Part shown: one piece after another, positions 7,073 to 11,663 of the stretch
How positions within the stretch are numbered: position 1 is the stretch's first letter
How the letters are laid out: each line of letters starts with the position of its first letter
Assembly: GCA_016935885.1 (NCBI GenBank)
Contig: JAFGQA010000198.1
Coordinates: 1-11,663, forward strand
Origin: Phycisphaerae bacterium
GTDB taxonomy: Bacteria > Planctomycetota > Phycisphaerae > UBA1845 > UTPLA1
DNA: 11,663 nucleotides
Reading direction: 5' to 3'
Position numbers and translations under genes: made by a program
The notes under the pieces: model-generated
Seen by the model: the letters and a program-made list of their open reading frames with translations, nothing else
What the model was told of the DNA's origin: nothing
Database searches by the model: none

Positions 7073-9106
7073 CTAAGGTTGCCGAGCGGCCAAGATCGGC
7101 TGTTGGCTGGTTCGGAGCCGTTCTTCAGCCAAGATCGGGGGCTCCTGGACTGGCGATCCTGTTACCTTGGCCACTGCTTCGCTCACCGCGGCGGCGATGC
7201 CCGTCGCGTCCAGGCCGCATTCGGCAAGCTGTCCGCTACGGGAACCATGGGCGATGAAGCGGTCGGCCGGCATGCCGAGCACTGTCAGGTGCGCGGCGGA
7301 CAGCCCCATCCGGTTCGCTGCCTCCAGAACGGCCGAACCGAATCCGGCGGAGACGGAGTGCTCCTCGACGGTGATGACAGGCCGTGCGCGCGTTCGTTTC
7401 CCGGCTGGAAGCCGCCCGTCAGCCAGGGGCGGGGGTCCTAACGCGTTTCGCAGCATGTCACGATCGATCGGCTTGGCAAACCGGGCGTTGACCACGCGGA
7501 CTTCGATGCCATCGGCGGCAAGGAGTTCCGCGGCGTCGAGGGCGGGGCGGCAGGTCGAACCGTAGGCAAGGATCGTGGCGTCGTCACCGTCACGGAGCGG
7601 CACCGATCGGCCGAGTTCAAAGGCCGGTGGGGATCCGAGGCTGTACAGTGGATCGGGCACGGTGTCGCGGGGGTAGCGAATGCCGCTGGGCACGTTCAGC
7701 TTGAGGGCGAGCTCCAGCACCAAGCCCATCTCCTGGCCGTCACCCGGCGCCATCAGGACCATGCTCGGCATGCCACGAAGAAAGGCTATGTCCAGGAAGC
7801 CATGATGCACGGCACCATCGCCACCGACGAGCCCGGCGCGGTCCATGCAGAAGATCACCGGCAGGCCCTGCAGGACGACCTCTTGAAAGACCTGGTCGAA
7901 GGCACGTTGCAGAAACGTTGAGTAGATGGCAACAACAGGACGCAGACCGGCCTTGCACATCCCGGCGGCGATGTCGAGCGTTCCGCTCTCCGCGATGCCT
8001 CCGTCCAGGCAGCGGTCCGGAAAGGCCTCCTGGAACTTGTCAAGGCCGGTGCCGTCGGCCATCGCCGCGGTCAGCGCGTAGATACGTTGGTCTTTCTTCG
8101 CCAGATCGATCAAGGCGTCGGCGAACGCCGCGGTCCAGGACCGTCCGCCCCGCTGTATCCGCACGCGACGGCCTTCGACCTTGAACGGCTTGGGACTATG
8201 GAACTTCGTCGGCTCGGCCGTCGCCCAGTCGGCGCCGCGTCCCTTCTCCGTGTGCACATGGAGCAGGACGGGGTGCTCGACGTCCTTGAACGCCTCCAAC
8301 AGCTCGATCAGATGGGCGACGTCGTGGCCGTCCGTCGGCCCCACATATATGAACCCCAACTGCTCAAAGATCTGATGCGGGGACAGCGTCGCCTTCAGCC
8401 CTTCCTTGAACGCGTCCAAGGCGCCGAACGCCGGCCTGCCGATGAGCGGCACTTGCGGCAGGTATTTCTTGACACGCTTCTTCGTCTCCTCGTACAGCGA
8501 ACTCGTGCGGAAGCTCGCCAGGCATCCCGCCAGGCCGCCCTGCGTCGGGGCGATGCCCATCGAGTTGTCGTTCAGCACGACCAACAACTGGCGTCGCAGC
8601 GTTCCGGCTTGGTTGAGGCCTTCGAACGCCACGCCGTTGACGATGCTCGCGTCCCCCACCAACGCCACCACGCGCCGATCTTCACCCAGCAACGAGGCAC
8701 CGCGGGCCACGCCCGTGGCCGTGGCAATGGCCGTTCCGGCATGTCCGACGTTGAACAGGTCGTACTCGCTCTCTTCGATGTTGGGGAAGCCGCTAACGCC
8801 ACCCGCCTTGCGCAGCGTTTCGAATCGGGCGTTTCGTCCCGTCAGCAACTTGTGAACGTACGCCTGATGGCCTACGTCCCACAGTAGCCGATCCCGTGCA
8901 AAGTCAAACACACGGTGTAAGGCGAGCGTCAGCTCAACCACGCCGAGATTGCTCGCTAGGTGACCTCCGTTTGCGGACACGACGCTGATGATGCGATCGC
9001 GGAGTTCGCTTGCTAGGCACTTCAATTCTGCCGCCGACAGTTTCTTCAAATCCATCGGTGACTGGATGCTCGGAAGAATCGCCGCCATGCTCGAATCCAT
9101 TCCCAT
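7073..9106 (-). CDS. dxs: 1-deoxy-D-xylulose-5-phosphate synthase
   Basis: 677 residues against about 620 in E. coli. It condenses pyruvate and glyceraldehyde 3-phosphate, with thiamine diphosphate and Mg, to DXP, the first step of the MEP isoprenoid route and a precursor for thiamine and pyridoxal; cytosolic. Seen: HLASNLG (His49), WDVGHQAY (His80), VGHAGT (His122), the ThDP motif GDAS (151-154) to Asn181, GPTDGHD (256-262), catalytic Glu373, AIYSTFLQRAFDQ (393-405), DRAGLVGGDGAVHHG with Arg423, Asp430 and His434, and VEEHS in the transketolase C-terminal domain. Around Glu373 the usual EQHA is ESGT. A Pro/Gly/Arg-rich linker of some 20 residues precedes RPVITVEEHS, and there is a tail of about 30 residues. 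ATGs at 9106, 9100 and 9088 are all possible starts; GTAGG just upstream weakly favours the first. ispA lies upstream on the same strand, about 390 bases away. Confidence 0.95.
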   Translation of the reverse strand: MGMDSSMAAILPSIQSPMDLKKLSAAELKCLASELRDRIISVVSANGGHLASNLGVVELTLALHRVFDFARDRLLWDVGHQAYVHKLLTGRNARFETLRKAGGVSGFPNIEESEYDLFNVGHAGTAIATATGVARGASLLGEDRRVVALVGDASIVNGVAFEGLNQAGTLRRQLLVVLNDNSMGIAPTQGGLAGCLASFRTSSLYEETKKRVKKYLPQVPLIGRPAFGALDAFKEGLKATLSPHQIFEQLGFIYVGPTDGHDVAHLIELLEAFKDVEHPVLLHVHTEKGRGADWATAEPTKFHSPKPFKVEGRRVRIQRGGRSWTAAFADALIDLAKKDQRIYALTAAMADGTGLDKFQEAFPDRCLDGGIAESGTLDIAAGMCKAGLRPVVAIYSTFLQRAFDQVFQEVVLQGLPVIFCMDRAGLVGGDGAVHHGFLDIAFLRGMPSMVLMAPGDGQEMGLVLELALKLNVPSGIRYPRDTVPDPLYSLGSPPAFELGRSVPLRDGDDATILAYGSTCRPALDAAELLAADGIEVRVVNARFAKPIDRDMLRNALGPPPLADGRLPAGKRTRARPVITVEEHSVSAGFGSAVLEAANRMGLSAAHLTVLGMPADRFIAHGSRSGQLAECGLDATGIAAAVSEAVAKVTGSPVQEPPILAEERLRTSQQPILAARQP

Positions 9107-9492
9107 GTACCTACCCGGACCACGCCGTCTTCAGGCTCACGCCACCCGTCGAATGAACGTCGCCAGTGCGCCAAGAAGCTGTTTCCGCCAATGTTTGGGG
9201 ACAGTGTGGGTGCCACTGGCGGCTTGTCCGCCAGTGCCCGCACACGTGATGGACGCACGGGCAGGCAAGTGCGTGTTCAGCGGAGTGGCATGGATAAGCG
9301 GAGCCGCCAGCGGCGGCGGAGCTTACCCATGGGCATCCATTCGAGCCTGCTCTCACGGGTAATGAACGACACGCCCCCGGGGGGGCGTGTCGTTCGTTAT
9401 CCATGCCACCCCGATTGAACGTTAAGCAGGTACCAAGCAAGCTGCCCGTGGCACCCATGGCTGTCAACTGTTCAAACATCACCCAGTCCTGC
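9107..9492. repeat. Compound palindromic repeat island between ispA and dxs
   Basis: No gene is seen. Three structures are stacked. (1) CACTGGCGG 9214-9222 pairs with CCGCCAGTG 9228-9236 around CTTGT, with outer GTGTG 9204-9208 and CACAC 9241-9245. (2) Outer arms GTGGCATGGATAA 9285-9297 and TTATCCATGCCAC 9397-9409 match over 13 bases. (3) Within those arms is a 20-pair hairpin, 9359-9378 with 9381-9400, separated by GG. TAAGC and GCTTA (9295-9299, 9321-9325) add a smaller fold. The first motif resembles a palindrome I recall as dispersed in planctomycete genomes; this is memory, not a search. No transposase or target-site duplication is evident. It separates two same-strand isoprenoid genes and could block or attenuate read-through. 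Confidence 0.7.
9359..9400. terminator. Very strong hairpin downstream of ispA
   Basis: A 20-base-pair stem (two G-U pairs, otherwise perfect, GC-rich core ACGCCCCC/GGGGGCGT) with a two-base loop, about 90 bases past the ispA stop. No T-run follows on either strand, so it is terminator-like rather than a classical intrinsic terminator. It may simply be the core of the repeat island. Confidence 0.35.
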
Positions 9493-10392
9493 TTAGCACC
9501 GCCGGTTTACGACAAACTGGGCCAACGACCTCAGCCGCGCGGCCTTCGGGTCGAACGGGGCCAGCGCCGCCATTGCCCGATCTGCCGCAGCCGTAGCGAT
9601 GCTGCGGCTTTCCTCTACACCTACGGCCCGCAGATACGTTTGTTTGCCGGCCGCGTCGTCTTTGCCCGTGGGCTTCCCCATTTGACCGCTACTCGTGCTG
9701 ACGTCCAATAAATCATCCGTTACCTGGAAGGCTAGGCCCAGCTCGTACCCGTACTTCCCAAGTGCCGCGACGCTGCCGTCATCCGCCCTCGCGGCCATCG
9801 CCCCAAGCCGGCACGATGCCTCGATCAAACGCGCCGTCTTGGCCGCATGAATCCGCGCGACCAGTCTGGCGTCCGGTGGCACGGACTCGCCCTCGATGTC
9901 CGCCGCCTCGCCCCCGATCATGCCCTGCCATCCGGCTGCGCTTGCCAACTCCCGGACCATCGCGACGGCCAATGCCGGGTCGAGAACTTGTCGGGCCAGC
10001 AACTCAAACGACAAGGCCAGCAGCCCATCGCCGGCCAGGATCGCCAGCGCTTCGCCGAATTTCTTGTGATTAGCCGGCCGGCCGCGACGCACGTCGTCGT
10101 CGTCCAGCGCGGGCAGGTCATCGTGAATCAGGCTGAACGTGTGGACGCACTCCACGGCCACCGCCGCGGGCACGGCGACTTGCCTGTCGCCACGGCACAG
10201 GTCACAACACCACAGGACCAACGCCGGGCGCACGCGCTTGCCCCCAGCGTCCAGGCTGTAGCGCATCGCCTCCGCCAACCGTGGGGACGTGCCTTGATAT
10301 CGGGCAAGCGTCGTGCGGAGCGCCTCGTCAATCTGCTCCGCCTCTTGCCGCAGTATCAGCTTGATGTCTTCGCAGGCAACAACGGGCATCAT
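9493..10392 (-). CDS. ispA: Short-chain polyprenyl (farnesyl-type) diphosphate synthase
   Basis: 299 residues, typical of bacterial IspA. It condenses DMAPP/GPP with IPP head to tail to make C15, possibly C20, diphosphate for quinones, hopanoids, carotenoids and lipid carriers; cytosolic, Mg-dependent. Seen: GGKRVRP (50-56), first Asp-rich motif DDLPALD (91-97) within SLIHDDLPALDDDDVRRG, KFGEALAILAGD (111-122), GGEAADIE (160-167) and second Asp-rich motif DDLLD (226-230). Phe86, five residues before the first motif, is aromatic as in bacterial farnesyl synthases and argues against a geranylgeranyl-specific pocket. The start is ATG 10392 (or 10389 next to it). The frame stays open to 10779, but that extension has no family match and runs into the divergent lipoprotein gene. 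Upstream of dxs on the same strand, matching the common ispA-dxs association. Confidence 0.92.
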   Translation of the reverse strand: MMPVVACEDIKLILRQEAEQIDEALRTTLARYQGTSPRLAEAMRYSLDAGGKRVRPALVLWCCDLCRGDRQVAVPAAVAVECVHTFSLIHDDLPALDDDDVRRGRPANHKKFGEALAILAGDGLLALSFELLARQVLDPALAVAMVRELASAAGWQGMIGGEAADIEGESVPPDARLVARIHAAKTARLIEASCRLGAMAARADDGSVAALGKYGYELGLAFQVTDDLLDVSTSSGQMGKPTGKDDAAGKQTYLRAVGVEESRSIATAAADRAMAALAPFDPKAARLRSLAQFVVNRRC

Positions 10393-10766
10393 CCACCGTT
10401 CCCAGACGTGGTCTCCCACTTGAAGATCCCCCGGCCTCGACCGGAGGGGTACATCCAATCCGCTCCGACCCCCGGCAAGCCAGGGGGTCCGGCGAAGCCT
10501 GCGGGCTTCCGGCCGCAGTCTCGCGTTCACTGTGGAACGGAAGCTGAGGCGCAAGTCACCATGGCACAGAAACCTACGGTCCAACATCGTATCTGAAAAG
10601 CATCCCGTCAACGATCGCGCGTGCGGCCTATCAAAACTTTTGAAAGAACTGGTTCCCGGCCCGGAAAGAAAAACCAGAACTCGCGGAAGATGCTCTACGC
10701 CGTCGTGTACCTCCTGTGACGACGGTTGATTGACAAACGAAAACCAGTTTTCAAAGGAGCAAAACG
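10393..10766. promoter_or_regulatory. Divergent intergenic region between ispA and the small lipoprotein gene
   Basis: About 370 bases without a gene. On the minus strand TTGACG (10611-10606) and a poor -10 GATGTT (10588-10583), 17 bases apart, could drive ispA with a leader of about 180 bases. That leader would contain two hairpins: GACCCCC 10467-10473 with GGGGGTC 10483-10489, and GAAGCC 10494-10499 with GGCTTC 10504-10509 around TGCG. TCAAAA-C-TTTTGA (10631-10643) is an A/T-rich palindrome that could be an operator. AACTGGTT (10647-10654) and AACCAGTT (10742-10749) are complementary. A perfect TTGACA at 10730 is too close to the ATG to be the plus-strand -35. Confidence 0.35.
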
Positions 10767-11096
10767 ATGAAGCTTTCAAACAACAATCTCAACAGCGTCC
10801 TGGTCAAGGTGGTTTGCACGTGCGTGATCGCGGTAGGTGTCCTGGCTACGTCCACGGGCTGTGACAAGGAGACGCTCGCGGCCTTCGCCGAAGGCTTCCA
10901 GATTGGATACAACGGGGGCCTGGACGGCATCCTGGACGGCATCCTGGATGGCGCCTCGACCGGCGGCTCGGACGACGGATGGGACAGCGGTACGGACAAT
11001 GGATGGGGTGATGACCTGGATGGCATTGACGATGGATGGGCCGGTTGCCCGGATGGCTGCCCCAGCGGTGGGCCAAACGGCGGCTGGGACTTCTAA
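10767..11096 (+). CDS. Small Gly/Asp-rich exported protein, probable lipoprotein
   Basis: 109 residues; I do not recognise the family. Residues 1-32 look like a secretion signal (MKLSNNN, then VLVKVVCTCVIAVGVLA) ending in STGC, a relaxed lipobox that would put a lipid on Cys32. The mature part begins with a short helix (KETLAAFAEGFQIGYNGG) and then becomes low complexity, with GILDGILDG and repeated Asp-Gly-Trp units (DDGWD, DNGWGDD, DDGWAG), finishing with a Cys/Pro/Gly tail. The start is secure: AAGGAG at 10754-10759, 7 bases before ATG. The repetitive part coincides with tandem DNA repeats. It diverges from ispA and is followed 24 bases after the stop by a strong hairpin, so it is a single-gene unit. 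A surface or envelope protein binding cations through its acidic tail is a guess. Confidence 0.75.
   Translation: MKLSNNNLNSVLVKVVCTCVIAVGVLATSTGCDKETLAAFAEGFQIGYNGGLDGILDGILDGASTGGSDDGWDSGTDNGWGDDLDGIDDGWAGCPDGCPSGGPNGGWDF
10920..10952 (+). repeat. 12-base tandem repeat inside the small lipoprotein gene
   Basis: CTGGACGGCATC occurs at 10920-10931 and 10932-10943, followed by a partial CTGGATGGC at 10944-10952. It encodes LDGI units in frame; related GGATGG words continue to about 11055. Confidence 0.8.
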
Positions 11097-11120
11097 CCCT
11101 CCTCCCGACGAAGAAACCGG

Positions 11121-11162
11121 GCGACCCGGCGACGATCCACTCCTCCATCGTCGTCGGGTCGC
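11121..11162 (+). terminator. Terminator-like hairpin after the small lipoprotein gene
   Basis: A 16-pair stem, 11121-11136 with 11147-11162, has one G-U pair and a 10-base loop, starting 24 bases after the stop codon. It is followed by CTGTCATTT rather than a clean T-run, so termination is likely but imperfect. Confidence 0.55.
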
Positions 11163-11165
11163 CTG

Positions 11166-11516
11166 TCATTTGGGAATATCGGCCGCCCGGGGACCGGCGC
11201 CACGCCAGCAGCCGCGAATGGCCCGGATCGTGGCATCTTTGGCGAGCAGGTCCCCGTATTCCTCCATAATGGCCTTTCGCAATGACGACGACGGGACCAC
11301 CATCTGCCCGCCTACGAACAGATGGATGATCGGAAACTGTTCCCTAGCTCGTTGCTGTTGCCTGGACGACAGGCTGCGAGGCACGAGGGGCTTGCCGGAG
11401 GTAGCGACGCCCACATGGGCGAGGTGGAGACCCCTCGAACGGCCTGTTTTCAGGGCGTTTTTGTGTTGTCGGCGGAATCTGGCCGAGATACGGGCATGCA
11501 CACGCGCACCGCCCAC
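11166..11516 (-). CDS. Hypothetical protein, uncertain
   Basis: 116 codons from GTG 11516; the frame is open back to a stop at 11565-11567 with no better start. I recognise no family. In its favour: third codon positions are mostly G or C as in the neighbours, and the C-terminal half reads like a folded protein (LRKAIMEEYGDLLAKDATIRAIRG, amphipathic helices). Against it: the first 60 residues are rich in Arg, Ser and Gln, there is no clear ribosome binding site, and the stop lies 3 bases from the lipoprotein hairpin. It could be a decayed gene fragment or a chance frame. Confidence 0.33.
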   Translation of the reverse strand: MGGARVHARISARFRRQHKNALKTGRSRGLHLAHVGVATSGKPLVPRSLSSRQQQRAREQFPIIHLFVGGQMVVPSSSLRKAIMEEYGDLLAKDATIRAIRGCWRGAGPRAADIPK

Positions 11517-11663
11517 GCAGGGTAGTCTGATCGGGTAGCGCCTGGGCTTAACGAGGTGATGCCGTCAGCATCTCGCGAGGATCAAGAGGTTATGTGCCAG
11601 TACCGTGGCACCCACAGTCGAGACATAGTGTTCCCAGCCTCTGTTGTAACACCGAAACAATCC
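11517..11663. other. Window-end stretch with no recognisable gene
   Basis: Only a small hairpin, GTGCCA 11594-11599 with TGGCAC 11606-11611, is seen. CCGTGGCACCCA at 11603-11614 repeats a 12-base word at 9446-9457 in the ispA-dxs spacer, a hint of another copy of that repeat family. Confidence 0.3.

Noticed and set aside
8087..8887. Long plus-strand ORF opposite dxs (266 codons)
   Set aside because: Shadow of the dxs reading frame, which carries the ThDP-binding motifs.
10730..10758. Perfect TTGACA as a -35 for the lipoprotein gene
   Set aside because: The -10 position falls on the ribosome binding site and has no TATAAT likeness.
10393..10779. N-terminal extension of ispA to 10779
   Set aside because: No similarity to prenyl synthases; it crosses the RBS and start of the divergent lipoprotein gene.
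1..11663. CRISPR array, tRNA, rRNA, transposase or defence system
   Set aside because: Looked for on both strands; no regularly spaced repeats, no tRNA-like cloverleaf or rRNA motif, and no matching protein signatures.

Overview
The window is high-GC bacterial chromosomal DNA and most resembles a member of the Planctomycetota. The signs are an OleA-type thiolase, a secreted tripeptidyl-peptidase-II/pyrolysin-like subtilase, a secreted thioredoxin-fold protein whose active-site cysteines are gone, a deoxyxylulose-phosphate synthase with a non-standard catalytic-glutamate motif, and intergenic spaces filled with palindromic repeat modules. This placement is inference from gene content; no rRNA or other marker is present.

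Layout. Bases 1-281: no confident gene. 282-1322 (+): oleA. 1323-1599: spacer with a good sigma70-type promoter (1437-1465) and a leader. 1600-4476 (+): 958-residue secreted S8 peptidase. 4477-5007: about 530 bases without a gene, holding inverted-repeat arms and a stem-rich stretch. 5008-5739 (-): bpt, an N-end-rule aminoacyltransferase, diverging from 5834-6904 (+), a secreted redox-dead TlpA-like protein. Their -10 elements overlap on opposite strands, and bpt appears to be leaderless. 7073-9106 (-): dxs, convergent with the TlpA-like gene. 9107-9492: about 390 bases of nested palindromes. 9493-10392 (-): ispA-type prenyl synthase. 10393-10766: divergent regulatory space. 10767-11096 (+): small Gly/Asp-rich putative lipoprotein followed by a strong hairpin. 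11097-11663: a weak minus-strand hypothetical ORF and otherwise nothing recognised.

How the genes relate. dxs and ispA share a strand and a pathway: DXS makes the first committed intermediate of the MEP route, and IspA condenses IPP/DMAPP into farnesyl-type diphosphate. oleA feeds long-chain acyl-CoAs into a head-to-head condensation, but oleB, oleC and oleD are not in view. The S8 peptidase, the TlpA-like protein and the small lipoprotein all carry export signals and probably act outside the cytoplasm. bpt marks cytosolic proteins for degradation. Apart from dxs/ispA the genes look like independent transcription units.

I found no mobile element with a transposase, no CRISPR array, no tRNA or rRNA and no recognisable defence system. 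The most unusual items are the S8 peptidase, which has the TPPII architecture without the two glutamates that give TPPII its tripeptide specificity, the cysteine-less TlpA-like protein, the overlapping divergent promoter with a leaderless bpt, and the compound palindrome island between ispA and dxs.
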